This document shows, piece after piece, positions 34,012-42,875 of a stretch of DNA of 64,000 bases. The translations under genes and the position numbers were made by a program. The notes under the pieces were generated by a model. The model was not told where the DNA came from. It searched no databases and saw only the letters and a program-made list of their open reading frames with translations. Source of the DNA: Cyclobacteriaceae bacterium (lineage in GTDB: Bacteria; Bacteroidota; Bacteroidia; Cytophagales; Cyclobacteriaceae); NCBI GenBank assembly GCA_020436125.1, contig JAGQYK010000007.1, positions 4,676 through 68,675 on the forward strand, read 5' to 3'. Within the stretch, counting starts at the first letter, position 1; each line of letters opens with the position of its first letter.

Positions 34012-35913
34012 TTACGAAACGAGTTCAACACTTCTTTTGATGAAGCTTGTGAGATCAGCGCCAGTCAGCATATTCTGCGATAATAGTGCAAGGTCATAAG
34101 CCTGCTTGGCCAATTTTATTTTTTGCTCTTCTGTTTCTGCTTTCAATACTTTCTGAATCACATTGTGATTGGCATTGACTGCTACATTGTAGCTATCAGG
34201 CATGCCGCCCATAAATGGCATTCCACCACCCCCTGTCTTGGCCATGTCTTTCATTCTTCTCATCCACTCACTCATGGTAACCGTTACAGGCAGATCGGCA
34301 GGAGACATCGATTCAACGGCAAGCGTCATGCTTTCATTTTTAATAGCCTTTTCGAAGATGCTCTTGATTTGCTCCTCTTCTTCCTTGCTCAAAACACTTT
34401 CAATTTTTTCGTCTTTTGCAATTAGCTTATCGATGGTATCACTATCCACTCTTTTAAGTTGCGTATTTTCTAGCTTCTGCTCCAGATTGCTAATGTAGTG
34501 GCTGTCTAAAACGCCATCCATAAGCAATACATCGTATGATTTATCCTTCGCCATTTGAATGTAGGTGTCTTGCTTACCCGCATCAGAAGTATAGAGATAA
34601 ACCGTTTGCTTGTCCTTATCAGTTTGGTTGGCCTTTACTTTTTCCTTGTATTCATCAAAAGTAAAGTAGGCCCCGTCTACATTTTTCAACAATGAAAAGT
34701 CTTTTGCTTTTTCGTAAAACTTCTCATCGCTGATCATTCCGTATTTCACGAATATGTTGATGTCATCCCATTTCTTTTCAAATGCTGTGCGATCCTTCTT
34801 AAACATGTCGCTCAATTTGTCAGCTACCTTCTTGGTAATGTGCTGGCTGATTTTTTTAACACTGGAGTCAGACTGCAGGTAACTTCTGGAAACGTTTAAT
34901 GGAATATCCGGAGAATCCAACACACCATGCAGTAACATCAGAAAATCAGGAACCACATCTTTCACTTCATCAGTGATAAAGACCTGGCGTGAGTAGAGTT
35001 GAATTTTGTTTTTCTGAAGTTCGAAATCGTTTTTCACCTTAGGGAAGTAGAGCACACCTGTAAGGTTAAATGGATAGTCAACATTCAGGTGAATCCAGAA
35101 AAGCGGATCCTCGGAAAAAGGATATAACTCCTTATAGAAGCTAAGATAATCCTCATCCTTTAAATCTTTGGGCGCCTTAGCCCACAAGGGCTCAGGATTA
35201 TTGATGATACGATCAACCTTTACTGATTTTGTTTTTGGTTTACCATCTTTGTCTTCTCCGTCCGGAACGCTTTCTTCTTTGGTTCCGAATTTTATTTCAA
35301 CAGGTAAAAACTTACAGTACTTTTCAAGGATACCTTTCAATCTGAACTCATCCAAAAACTCTTCTGAGTCTTTATTAACGTGCAGGATTATATCGGTTCC
35401 TCTTTCTTTTTTCTTTGCGGGTTCCAAGGAGAATTCTGTCGATCCATCACAGGTCCACTTGGCGGCCTCATCCTCTCCCACTGCATGAGATCTCGAAATG
35501 ATTTCCACATTGTCCGCTACCATAAAGGAAGAGTAGAATCCAAGACCAAATTTTCCGATGATGTCTTTAGCGTCTCCTTTGTCTTTGAATTTTTCTACAA
35601 ATTCGGTGGCACCTGAAAAGGCGATTTGATTGATGTATTTTTTTATTTCTTCTCCCGTCATTCCAATACCGTGGTCACTTACGGTAATGGTCTTTTTCTT
35701 TTTATCGAAGCTAACTTCAATGCGCGTTTCGCCAAGTTCATCCTTGAACTCACCCATGGCGGCCAGCTTTTTGATTTTTTGCGTGGCATCTACCGCATTA
35801 CTTACCAGTTCCCTCAGAAATATTTCATGGTCTGAATAGAGAAACTTCTTAATGATGGGAAAGATATTTTCGGTATGGATGGAGATAGAACCTTTTTCAG
35901 CAACAGTTGCCAT
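34012..35913 (-). CDS. htpG: Chaperone HtpG (Hsp90)
   Basis: A 633-residue cytoplasmic Hsp90 chaperone. The GHKL ATPase domain has NAVDATQKI (about residues 39-47), VSDHGIGMTGEE (about 77-88), and GKFGLGFYSSFMVADN (about 116-131). The middle domain includes the catalytic Arg region YLQSDSSVKK (about 345), and a dimerisation domain follows. Length fits the family. The gene stands alone on the minus strand, with the symmetric terminator just after it. No CIRCE-type inverted repeat (TTAGCACTC-N9-GAGTGCTAA) is seen upstream, so HrcA control is not supported here. Confidence 0.97.
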   Translation of the reverse strand: MATVAEKGSISIHTENIFPIIKKFLYSDHEIFLRELVSNAVDATQKIKKLAAMGEFKDELGETRIEVSFDKKKKTITVSDHGIGMTGEEIKKYINQIAFSGATEFVEKFKDKGDAKDIIGKFGLGFYSSFMVADNVEIISRSHAVGEDEAAKWTCDGSTEFSLEPAKKKERGTDIILHVNKDSEEFLDEFRLKGILEKYCKFLPVEIKFGTKEESVPDGEDKDGKPKTKSVKVDRIINNPEPLWAKAPKDLKDEDYLSFYKELYPFSEDPLFWIHLNVDYPFNLTGVLYFPKVKNDFELQKNKIQLYSRQVFITDEVKDVVPDFLMLLHGVLDSPDIPLNVSRSYLQSDSSVKKISQHITKKVADKLSDMFKKDRTAFEKKWDDINIFVKYGMISDEKFYEKAKDFSLLKNVDGAYFTFDEYKEKVKANQTDKDKQTVYLYTSDAGKQDTYIQMAKDKSYDVLLMDGVLDSHYISNLEQKLENTQLKRVDSDTIDKLIAKDEKIESVLSKEEEEQIKSIFEKAIKNESMTLAVESMSPADLPVTVTMSEWMRRMKDMAKTGGGGMPFMGGMPDSYNVAVNANHNVIQKVLKAETEEQKIKLAKQAYDLALLSQNMLTGADLTSFIKRSVELVS

Positions 35914-36086
35914 ATTCGTTGATTTGGTTTGATTAATATTTTACAAAAGCAAGCCTTTCAAAAGCCGTTCCATCACGGAAAAGGTGACAGGATGGCAGGC
36001 AAAAGCATTTTTGCAAATAATTCGGGCCGTTTTCACATGGCTAAGGAATGAATGCAGCAGGGACACCTCACATTCGAGGCACAAAA

Positions 36087-36114
36087 AAACCGCAGCACTT
36101 TAGTACTGCGGTTT
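36087..36114 (-). terminator. Intrinsic terminator after rng
   Basis: AAACCGCAG pairs with CTGCGGTTT across a short imperfect inner stem and TTTA loop. On the minus strand, in the direction of rng, the stem is followed by seven T residues. It is 19 bases beyond the rng stop. Confidence 0.88.
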
Positions 36115-36132
36115 AAATTTTATATTAATGTT

Positions 36133-37731
36133 TTAGGCTTCTTCTGTAGCCGCTGGAGTAGCCGGTTGCCCATGTACTCCAGTATCAATCTCTTCACCTT
36201 CTTTGGTGAGAAATTTGAATTCGGTGATGGCCATTGAAGAGTCTCTCACTAATGTTAGCCACTTATTATATTTAAAAAACAGCTTAACTCGCTTGGAGAT
36301 AATTCCAGTGGTATAGTAAGCGTATAAAAATGGATGAAGTGCTAATGCAATACCACTTTCGTTTTGCTTTACGAATAAATGATCAAGGTGTTGTTCAATC
36401 TGGTCGGTGATCAATATACTGGCAGTGATGCTACCGGTGCCATTACAAGTGGGGCAAACTTCTTTGGTGGCAATATCCATCTGAGGGCGGACACGCTCAC
36501 GGGTAATTTGCATTAATCCAAACTTGGATAGCGGAAGAACCGTATGTTTGGCGCGATCAGCTCCAGCCATTTCGTCCTTCATGGTTTTATGAATGAGGCG
36601 CTTGTTCTCAGCACTTCTCATATCAATAAAGTCAACCACGATGATTCCTCCCATATCGCGCAGGCGCAACTGACGGGCCACTTCCTTGGCGGCTTCAAGA
36701 TTGACAGACAAAGCTGTTGTTTCCTGATTTTCCTCGCGGTTGGATTTGTTACCACTGTTAACATCTACCACATGGAGCGCTTCTGTGTGCTCTATGATCA
36801 GATAACCTCCACCTCTCAGGCTTACGGTTTGTCCGAAAGCAGATTTGATCTGCTTCTCAACGTTATAGTGTTCAAATATTTTCGCCTTGCCATTATAGAA
36901 CTTGACAATTTTTTCTTTGTCGGGGGCAATGGTTCTGATGTAGTCCCTTGTCTCCTCAAAAATTTTCTTGTCGTCAACGTGGATATTATCAAACGATTCG
37001 TTGAGCACATCACGTAGAATGGACGATGTTTTACTTATCTCCCCAATGATTTTATCACGAGGATTGGCAGTAACCATTCGCTTTATTCCTTCATCCCAGG
37101 TTTTGGTGAGGTTGCGTAAGTCTTTGTCCAACTCAGCCACTTCCTTGCCTTCGGCAACGGTGCGGATGATGACCCCGAAATTTTCAGGTTTGATCGATTG
37201 TATGAGGCGCAGTAGGCGCTTGCGCTCATCGCTGCTGGTGATCTTTTTAGAAACACTTACGGTGTTGCTAAAAGGAACCAGAACCAGGTAGCGGCCTGGA
37301 ATTGATAACTCGCACGAAAGTCGCGGCCCTTTGGTGGATATGGGTTCTTTTACCACCTGCACTGGAATAACCTGACCTTTGGAAAGCTGCTGGGATACTT
37401 TCCCATGCTTGTCAATGTCTTTTTCTAGTTGGAGCTTATCCAACCGGCCTCCAGTAATCTTCTTTGTACGGACTAGTTTGGTGAATTTTTGTAGTGAACC
37501 ATATTGTGCACCAAGATCCAAGTAATGAAGGAATGCGTCCTTTTCATACCCAATATCAATAAATGCAGCGTTAAGTCCCTGAACCACCTTTTTCACGGTG
37601 CCCAGATAAATATCACCTACTAAAAACTTGCTTCCTGCTTCTTCGTGATGAAACTCTGCAAGATTCTTATCCTTGAGAAGTGCTATGCGACATCCGTTCT
37701 GAGTTGCGCTAATAATTAGTTCGTTACTCAA
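36133..37731 (-). CDS. rng: Ribonuclease G/E family endoribonuclease
   Basis: A 532-residue RNase E/G-type enzyme. The S1 RNA-binding domain is at about residues 37-130 (KFLVGDIYLGTVKKVVQGLNAAFIDIG, split around 35-61). The nuclease core has HVVDVNSGNKS (about 322-332) and MGGIIVVDFIDMRS (about 360-373), whose Asp residues coordinate Mg, and the zinc link CPTCNGTG is at about 429-436. Length and lack of a long C-terminal tail fit RNase G rather than RNase E. It processes 16S rRNA and mRNA. The small basic gene and the TPR and HU genes lie upstream in the same direction, and a terminator follows. Confidence 0.94.
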   Translation of the reverse strand: MSNELIISATQNGCRIALLKDKNLAEFHHEEAGSKFLVGDIYLGTVKKVVQGLNAAFIDIGYEKDAFLHYLDLGAQYGSLQKFTKLVRTKKITGGRLDKLQLEKDIDKHGKVSQQLSKGQVIPVQVVKEPISTKGPRLSCELSIPGRYLVLVPFSNTVSVSKKITSSDERKRLLRLIQSIKPENFGVIIRTVAEGKEVAELDKDLRNLTKTWDEGIKRMVTANPRDKIIGEISKTSSILRDVLNESFDNIHVDDKKIFEETRDYIRTIAPDKEKIVKFYNGKAKIFEHYNVEKQIKSAFGQTVSLRGGGYLIIEHTEALHVVDVNSGNKSNREENQETTALSVNLEAAKEVARQLRLRDMGGIIVVDFIDMRSAENKRLIHKTMKDEMAGADRAKHTVLPLSKFGLMQITRERVRPQMDIATKEVCPTCNGTGSITASILITDQIEQHLDHLFVKQNESGIALALHPFLYAYYTTGIISKRVKLFFKYNKWLTLVRDSSMAITEFKFLTKEGEEIDTGVHGQPATPAATEEA

Positions 37732-37785
37732 AACTTTAAATTGGATGTGTTAAAAAATTACATCGAATAGGAGATGTATTTACTA

Positions 37786-37878
37786 CTACTTCTTGTTCTT
37801 ATGTCTGTTCTTTCTCAAACGCTTTTTGCGTTTATGAGTAGCCATTTTATGTTTTTTTCTTTTTTTACCGCTTGGCAT
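37786..37878 (-). CDS. 30-residue basic protein, AURKAIP1/COX24-type ribosomal protein
   Basis: A complete frame of 30 residues: the start MPSGKKRKKHKMATHKRKKR is followed by LRKNRHKNKK. More than half of the residues are Lys, Arg or His. The KMATHKRKKRLRKNRHK core matches the AURKAIP1/COX24 domain of the mitochondrial small-subunit protein mS38 and its bacterial relatives; very similar short proteins are widespread in Bacteroidota. It is likely a ribosome component. It lies 54 bases before rng, a common neighbour. It is too short for most gene finders. Family call fairly sure; ribosomal role is established for relatives but inferred here. Confidence 0.87.
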   Translation of the reverse strand: MPSGKKRKKHKMATHKRKKRLRKNRHKNKK

Positions 37879-37892
37879 ACAATTTTTTTTTT

Positions 37893-37910
37893 GCCCCGAC
37901 ATGTCGGGGC
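37893..37910. repeat. GC-rich perfect palindrome between TPR and 30-residue genes
   Basis: GCCCCGACATGTCGGGGC is a perfect 18-bp palindrome in an otherwise AT-rich gap. On the transcribed minus strand it is followed by A residues rather than T, so it lacks the form of a standard intrinsic terminator. It could stabilise or punctuate the mRNA, or be a dispersed short repeat. Confidence 0.6.
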
Positions 37911-37919
37911 GGTTTAACA

Positions 37920-38723
37920 TTATTTTAAATCCTTCAGATAAGAATCGGCCGCAGCTTGTACTGCAGGATCATTATCTAATTTTTTTACAAGTTCAAACTG
38001 TTCTTTGGCCTTGTCCTTTTTGTTGGTATTTAAGTAAGCTACTCCCAACAATAACTGACCTTGAACGTGATTTGGGTAAACAGAGACCAAATCGGTTAAT
38101 CGCTCTACTGCGCGATCATATTGGCCAGACTGAATGGCCAGCATTCCCATATTAAACATCGCCTGCTCGTTGGTCGGGTCTTTTTCTAAAACCTCCCTTA
38201 GCATCATAATACCCTGCATAGGATTTTGTGAACTAAGGTAAGTCATCGCGATTTTGGTCTTAACCTCCAGATTCTCCGGATCTGCTTCCAGAACCTGTCC
38301 AAGCAAACTTCTGGTCTTTTCAGCCATTTCGTTTTGTTTTTTAGGATCCAGAGCAAATGTATAGGCGTCATAATAGCTATTTCCAGCTTTTATGCGGCTT
38401 TCCTTGCTTTTAAAGAACGATGCGGCTTTCTCAGCAAACCACGCTGCGCTGTCAAATTGGCCAGCTTCCGAGTACATGCTCGCCAAAGAGTCGGCAAAGA
38501 TAGCACTTTTTTCATTTCCTGATGCTTCTAAGTATTGGGCATTCAAGGAATTAATGGATTCTCTTAAAGCAGCAGGTGTAGTGGTATGTGGGTCATCACC
38601 AACCTCCTGGCCCTCTTCTGCCTCCATTTGCCCCTCATTTTCTACTACTGCTTTGGGCAATAAAAACAACAACCATACAATGGCTGCACTGACTACTATT
38701 AGAATGATCCGAGTTTTTAGCAT
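37920..38723 (-). CDS. Membrane-anchored TPR protein
   Basis: A 267-residue protein with one N-terminal transmembrane anchor (ILIVVSAAIVWLLFLLPKAVV, split around residues 6-26), then an acidic segment (EGQMEAEEGQEVGDD), and tetratricopeptide repeats from about 75 to 260. Clear repeats are FADSLASMYSEAGQFDSAAWFAEKA (about 76-100), TKIAMTYLSSQNPMQGIMMLREVLE, AMFNMGMLAIQSGQYDRAVERL, and LLLGVAYLNTNKKDKAKEQFEL. TPRs mediate protein contacts; partners are unknown. It is in the conserved HU-TPR-AURKAIP1-rng arrangement. Confidence 0.85.
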   Translation of the reverse strand: MLKTRIILIVVSAAIVWLLFLLPKAVVENEGQMEAEEGQEVGDDPHTTTPAALRESINSLNAQYLEASGNEKSAIFADSLASMYSEAGQFDSAAWFAEKAASFFKSKESRIKAGNSYYDAYTFALDPKKQNEMAEKTRSLLGQVLEADPENLEVKTKIAMTYLSSQNPMQGIMMLREVLEKDPTNEQAMFNMGMLAIQSGQYDRAVERLTDLVSVYPNHVQGQLLLGVAYLNTNKKDKAKEQFELVKKLDNDPAVQAAADSYLKDLK

Positions 38724-38785
38724 TTCGTCATTAGTAATTGATCATTGTCATTGGCTGTATTAGCGACTAATGACTAACAACAGAT

Positions 38786-39091
38786 TTATTTTTCGGCAAG
38801 TTGCTTCACCTTTTCGCTGTTCTTGATTTTGTTCACAAAAATCTTTGCAGGTTTAAAGCTAGGGATGTAGTGCTCATCTATGATAATTGCTGTGTTGCGG
38901 GAGATGTTACGCGCAATCTTCTTTTTTCTCTTTTTGTTCACAAAACTTCCAAAGCCACGGATATAAATGTTCTCACCGGAAGCCATTGAAGATTTAACAA
39001 TGTTAAAAAAGGCCTCTACGGAATGAGATACATCGGCTTTGTCTATTCCGGTTTTTTCAGCGATTTGTGCGATAACGTCTGCTTTGGTCAC
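38786..39091 (-). CDS. HU/IHF-family DNA-binding protein
   Basis: A 101-residue histone-like protein that bends DNA as a dimer. It starts TKADVIAQIAEKTGIDKADV (about 2-21), followed by the beta-arm region IYIRGFGSFVNKKRKKKIARN (about 42-62). The arm carries IARNISRNTAIIIDEHYIPSFKPAK, in which the usual Gly-x-Asn-Pro motif is replaced by ISRNTA, a variation seen in Bacteroidota HU-like proteins. It lies between the TPR gene and mutY, a position conserved in gliding Bacteroidota. A promoter with both -33 and -7 elements lies upstream. Confidence 0.93.
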   Translation of the reverse strand: MTKADVIAQIAEKTGIDKADVSHSVEAFFNIVKSSMASGENIYIRGFGSFVNKKRKKKIARNISRNTAIIIDEHYIPSFKPAKIFVNKIKNSEKVKQLAEK

Positions 39092-39128
39092 GTGGGTAAC
39101 GTTTAAGATTCTGTAAATTCAAGGACGG

Positions 39129-39158
39129 CAAATTTAATCCAGAAACATCAATCCCAAA
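39129..39158 (-). promoter_or_regulatory. Promoter of the HU gene with -33 and -7 elements
   Basis: On the minus strand, TTTG (positions 39158-39155) is followed after 18 bases by TAAATTTG (39136-39129). Both match the Bacteroidota sigma-A consensus (TTTG/TAnnTTTG at about 19 bases). The -7 element is 37 bases before the HU start codon at 39091. Confidence 0.6.
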
Positions 39159-39267
39159 ATGAAATCTTTGATAATCACGAAGATGTGAATTAAAACCCCG
39201 GTATTTTTAGAAACATTCTGGTATTAAAAGTGGTTTTAAGACCTTCGCGGGGCGAATAGTTTAATGG

Positions 39268-40344
39268 ATGGGCAAAGGAGATTTTTCTAAAAAAATAGTT
39301 GACTGGTATCTGGTCAATCCTCGGGACTTGCCCTGGCGCAAAACAAAAGACCCCTATCGCATCTGGTTGTCTGAAGTTATTCTGCAGCAAACACGTGTAG
39401 CTCAAGGACTACCTTATTACATGGAGTTTGTTAGGAACTTTCCTAACGTGAAGGCGTTGGCGGCTGCTAGTGAAGACAACGTAATGCGCACGTGGCAAGG
39501 GCTTGGCTACTATAGCAGGGCACGCAATTTACATGCTTGTGCCAAAGTGATCACCAGTAAGTACAATGGTAAGTTCCCCAAAACTCAAACAGAACTATTG
39601 GCCCTTCCGGGAATTGGTGAATACACTGCCGCAGCTATTGCCTCCATCGCATTTGGTCAACCTGAAGCAGTGGTAGATGGTAATGTTTTTAGAGTATTAT
39701 CTCGGGTATTTGGAATCGAGGATGATATTTCAACCTCAGCGGGGAAGAAAGCTTTCACGATAAAAGCAAAAGAGCTTTTGGATATTGATCAACCGGGCAT
39801 CTTTAATCAGGCAGTGATGGAATTTGGAGCACTTCACTGCACTCCCAAATCTCCAAATTGTACGGACTGTATATTTTCAGCTGGTTGCTTTGCTAAAAAA
39901 AGGCAAATGCAAAATTTACTACCCGTAAAAAGCAAAAAGGTAAAAGTTCGTACCCGATATTTTACCTATTTCATCATCACCAAAGGAAATAAGCTTGCCA
40001 TGAAAAAAAGAAATGGTAAAGACATATGGGCGGGCTTGTATGATTTTTATTTGATAGAAGGTAAAAGGACACAACGCGTGGAAAAAATGATGAAGGAGGA
40101 TAAGGCACTTATCCAGATGGAGCCTTTTATAAATATTGAGTTTAAAAGTGAAAGCTTTAAACACATATTAACCCATCAGCATATAATAGCACGTTTTGTG
40201 ATGTTGTCAATGTCTCCTGGTTTTCCGGCCAAAAAACTCCATGATGCTTTAGGTGTTAAATTATTTACCGCACAGGAGATAGCTATTTTACCAAAACCGG
40301 TATTGGTTTCGCATTTTTTGACAAAAAAGGGGATATTAGAGTAG
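39268..40344 (+). CDS. mutY: Adenine DNA glycosylase MutY
   Basis: A 358-residue base-excision enzyme that removes adenine opposite 8-oxoguanine. The helix-hairpin-helix glycosylase domain has LPWRKTKDPYRIWLSEVILQQT (split around residues 19-40), GLGYYSRARNLHACA, LPGIGEYTAAAIASIAF (about 111-127) and catalytic Asp in VVDGNVFRVLSR. The iron-sulphur cluster Cys residues are C-x6-C-x2-C-x5-C in CTPKSPNCTDCIFSAGC (about 191-207). The C-terminal MutT-like domain follows. It begins the block mutY-ssb-gldE-gldD. Confidence 0.97.
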   Translation: MGKGDFSKKIVDWYLVNPRDLPWRKTKDPYRIWLSEVILQQTRVAQGLPYYMEFVRNFPNVKALAAASEDNVMRTWQGLGYYSRARNLHACAKVITSKYNGKFPKTQTELLALPGIGEYTAAAIASIAFGQPEAVVDGNVFRVLSRVFGIEDDISTSAGKKAFTIKAKELLDIDQPGIFNQAVMEFGALHCTPKSPNCTDCIFSAGCFAKKRQMQNLLPVKSKKVKVRTRYFTYFIITKGNKLAMKKRNGKDIWAGLYDFYLIEGKRTQRVEKMMKEDKALIQMEPFINIEFKSESFKHILTHQHIIARFVMLSMSPGFPAKKLHDALGVKLFTAQEIAILPKPVLVSHFLTKKGILE

Positions 40345-40358
40345 CCGAAGAAATTTGG

Positions 40359-40366
40359 TACTTTTG
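40359..40366 (+). promoter_or_regulatory. -7 promoter element for ssb
   Basis: TACTTTTG matches TAnnTTTG. A transcript would start at about 40372, giving a leader of about 70 bases before ssb. A 25-codon reading frame (ATG 40377 to TAA 40452-40454) starts at the very beginning of that leader and overlaps the ssb start. Confidence 0.45.
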
Positions 40367-40441
40367 CAATCCGGCAATGCTCAGCAAAATGAGTTTTGAA
40401 GCGCTGCGCGGGCTATTGAAGAGAATAATTCATCAAAAAAT

Positions 40442-40879
40442 ATGTCAGGAGTAAATAAAGTGATTTTGGTAGGGCGCCTCGGAAAAGATCCGGAAGTGCG
40501 TCATCTTGAAAATGGAGCTTCCGTTGCCAATTTTAGTATGGCTACGTCAGAAACCTACAAAGACAAAACAACAGGAGAGCGAAAGGAGATTACGGAGTGG
40601 CATAACATTGTATTGTGGAGAGGGCTGGCTGATGTTGCCTCCAAGTACCTTCACAAAGGAGATATGGTGTATATTGAAGGGAAGCTGCGCACACGATCAT
40701 GGGAAAAAGATAATGTTACCCGATATACTACAGAGATAGTTGGTGATAATATGACTATGCTGAGCGCTAAGTCATCAGGAGGCGGCTCTTCTGATTATTC
40801 ACCCTCTTCTGCTACTAGTGCTCCGGGTGGAAATACTGATTACAAGCCATCTGATTCTTCAGATGATTTGCCGTTTTGA
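40442..40879 (+). CDS. ssb: Single-stranded DNA-binding protein
   Basis: A 145-residue SSB. The OB fold runs from the start ([22 protein letters not shown], split around residues 4-25) to about 108 ([14 protein letters not shown]), with [32 protein letters not shown] inside. The disordered tail is rich in Gly, Ser and Pro and ends in DSSDDLPF, the acidic C-terminal peptide that binds partner proteins. It binds ssDNA as a tetramer in replication and repair. It is the second gene of the mutY-gldD block. Confidence 0.97.
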   Translation: MSGVNKVILVGRLGKDPEVRHLENGASVANFSMATSETYKDKTTGERKEITEWHNIVLWRGLADVASKYLHKGDMVYIEGKLRTRSWEKDNVTRYTTEIVGDNMTMLSAKSSGGGSSDYSPSSATSAPGGNTDYKPSDSSDDLPF

Positions 40880-40900
40880 TGTTGCACCTATTTCCTGATT

Positions 40901-42256
40901 TTGGAAACACCCACTTCTTTAGACGAACCTCCTAGTAGCACGCTACTGGCAGATTTATTGTCGGGAACACCCGATCCTTTTTTGCTATCGGGTTTTATAG
41001 CTATTATCATTTTGCTTTTTCTTTCGGCAATGGTGTCCGCCTCTGAGGTAGCATTCTTTTCATTAAAGGCAGATGATTTAGATCGTTGCAAAGAATCAGA
41101 AGATCAGCGCGATAAAAATATTGTTTATCTACTGAAGAACCCTCGGCTTCTGCTGGCTACGATTTTGATCATGAACAACTTCGTGAATGTAGCTATTGTT
41201 ACATTATCTACTTTCTTGATGTGGGAGCTGGCAGCCACGCGCAACCCTACGGAAATAATCGTGGGAGTAGTAACATTCAGTGTAACATTTGCCATTACCT
41301 TTTTTGGGGAAATTATTCCCAAAGTATACGCGGCTCAGCGCAATTTGCTCTATTCACGATTGATGAGTCCGATTTGGAAGGTACTCGAGCGCGTTTGTAT
41401 TCCTGTGTCCTGGCTGTTGTTAAAAATGGGAAATGTGGTAGAGCGAAGATTTGAAAAGAAAGGATACAGCACTACGGTGGAAGAGTTGAATCAAGCTCTG
41501 GAGATTACCACCGAAAACGATGAGACGACAGCGGAGGAAAAAGACATCTTAAAGGGGATTGTGAACTTCGGTACACTTACCGTTAAGCAAGTCATGCAAT
41601 CGCGAGTGGATGTTTCCGCTGTGGAGTATGAGCTCAATTTTGCGGAGCTAATGGAACTGATTAATTCTTCGGGATTTTCGAGGGTGCCGGTTTACAAGGA
41701 AACCATAGACAAAATCGAAGGGGTACTTTACATCAAAGACCTTCTTCCCTTTTTGGATGAGGACGAAAAATTCAAATGGCAGAAACTGATCCGACCGGGG
41801 CTTTTTGTGCCAGAGACAAAAAAGCTAGATTCTTTGTTGAAGGATTTTCAAAATAAGCGCGTACACATGGCCGTTGTAGTGGATGAGTATGGAGGTACAT
41901 CCGGACTCATCACACTGGAGGATTTGATTGAAGAAATCATTGGTGATATTAATGATGAGTTTGATGAGGAGGATGCATCATTTGTGAAAATTGATGAAAA
42001 CACTTTTGTGTTTGAAGGAAAAACCTCTCTTCATGATTTTTGCAAAACCATTGAGGTGGAGTCAAATATATTTGATCCGGTGAAAGGGGAAAGTGAATCA
42101 TTAGGAGGATTGATTTTAGAAATCAACTCTGCTATGCCCAAGGTGGCAGATCAAATTACATTCGATCGGTTTGTATTTACTATCGTATCGGTGGATAAAA
42201 GGCGTATTAAAAGAGTAAGAGTATTGATCAACCAACAACCATCACCCAAGCCATGA
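40901..42256 (+). CDS. gldE: Gliding motility protein GldE
   Basis: A 451-residue CorC/HlyC-type membrane protein. Four transmembrane helices form a CNNM/DUF21 domain (about residues 25-200, including AMVSASEVAFFSLKADDL near 44-61), followed by two CBS domains (about 215-340; VMQSRVDVSAV, then VYKETIDKIEGVLYIKDLLPFL, then VVDEYGGTSGLITLEDLIEEI) and a C-terminal CorC/HlyC domain. GldE supports GldD in Flavobacterium gliding. The only plausible start is TTG 40901, because the frame has a stop just before it and the next ATG lies inside a membrane helix. The start of gldD overlaps its end by 4 bases. Confidence 0.92.
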   Translation: METPTSLDEPPSSTLLADLLSGTPDPFLLSGFIAIIILLFLSAMVSASEVAFFSLKADDLDRCKESEDQRDKNIVYLLKNPRLLLATILIMNNFVNVAIVTLSTFLMWELAATRNPTEIIVGVVTFSVTFAITFFGEIIPKVYAAQRNLLYSRLMSPIWKVLERVCIPVSWLLLKMGNVVERRFEKKGYSTTVEELNQALEITTENDETTAEEKDILKGIVNFGTLTVKQVMQSRVDVSAVEYELNFAELMELINSSGFSRVPVYKETIDKIEGVLYIKDLLPFLDEDEKFKWQKLIRPGLFVPETKKLDSLLKDFQNKRVHMAVVVDEYGGTSGLITLEDLIEEIIGDINDEFDEEDASFVKIDENTFVFEGKTSLHDFCKTIEVESNIFDPVKGESESLGGLILEINSAMPKVADQITFDRFVFTIVSVDKRRIKRVRVLINQQPSPKP

Positions 42257-42834
42257 TCCGATTATTGTTGTTGCTAATAGTTTTTGGGTTGACTTTAAGT
42301 GCTTGTCAAACAGAATATTCACCTAAACCAAAAGGCTACAACCGTTTGATTCTGCCGCCTGCTGCCTATCAGGCCACGGCCGATAGTCTGCCTTATTACT
42401 TTAAGTATTCTACACATGCTGAACTCAAAAAGGATACTTCATGGGTAAGAGAAAAGCATTGGGTGGAAATATCTTATCCGGAATTAAAAGCAACTATTCA
42501 TGTTACCTATAAACAATTGCAAAACAGCGAGGAGTTGTTGAAAGAGTATTTGAATGATGCCTATGTACTCACTGCAAAGCACCAGATAAAAGCCTATGCA
42601 ATTGATGAAAGTATTACCAAAACGGAAAGTGGAAAAGTGGCTGTTATCGCTGAAATAGATGGGGAGGTGCCTAGTCAGTTTCAGTTTACAATGACGGATT
42701 CATCACGGAATTTTTTGCGAGCCGCTTTGTATTTCAATGTTAAAGTTCAAAATGATTCCCTTCGCCCGGCCATCGAATATGTGAAGAAAGATATGATGGA
42801 GATGATCAATACGCTCAACTGGAAGGATAATTAA
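42253..42834 (+). CDS. gldD: Gliding motility lipoprotein GldD
   Basis: A 193-residue lipoprotein (signal LLLLLIVFGLTLSAC, Cys18 in LSAC). The mature region has the GldD pattern: PKPKGYNRLILPPAAYQ (about 24-40), LPYYFKYSTHA, WVEISYPELKATIHVTYKQL (about 71-90), and VPSQFQFTMTDSSRNFLRAALYF (about 138-160). It is needed for gliding motility and T9SS function in Flavobacterium, presumably in the envelope. It is coupled to gldE by a 4-base overlap. Length is typical. Confidence 0.92.
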   Translation: MIRLLLLLIVFGLTLSACQTEYSPKPKGYNRLILPPAAYQATADSLPYYFKYSTHAELKKDTSWVREKHWVEISYPELKATIHVTYKQLQNSEELLKEYLNDAYVLTAKHQIKAYAIDESITKTESGKVAVIAEIDGEVPSQFQFTMTDSSRNFLRAALYFNVKVQNDSLRPAIEYVKKDMMEMINTLNWKDN

Positions 42835-42875
42835 GGATTATACTTTAAGGCACTCGCTCTTTTTACTACTCCTAC

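Noticed and set aside
34123..34498. Open frames on the plus strand inside htpG
   Set aside because: They are shadows of a strongly supported coding region on the other strand, with no start signals or family motifs.
35999..36014. GCAAAA/TTTTGC inverted repeat upstream of htpG
   Set aside because: Only a 6-bp AT-rich stem with a 4-base loop; it does not match CIRCE or another known heat-shock operator. Too weak to call.
40879..40935. ATG overlapping the ssb stop (TGATG) as a coupled start for gldE
   Set aside because: This ATG is in a different frame from gldE and gives only an 18-residue peptide; TTG 40901 is in the right frame.
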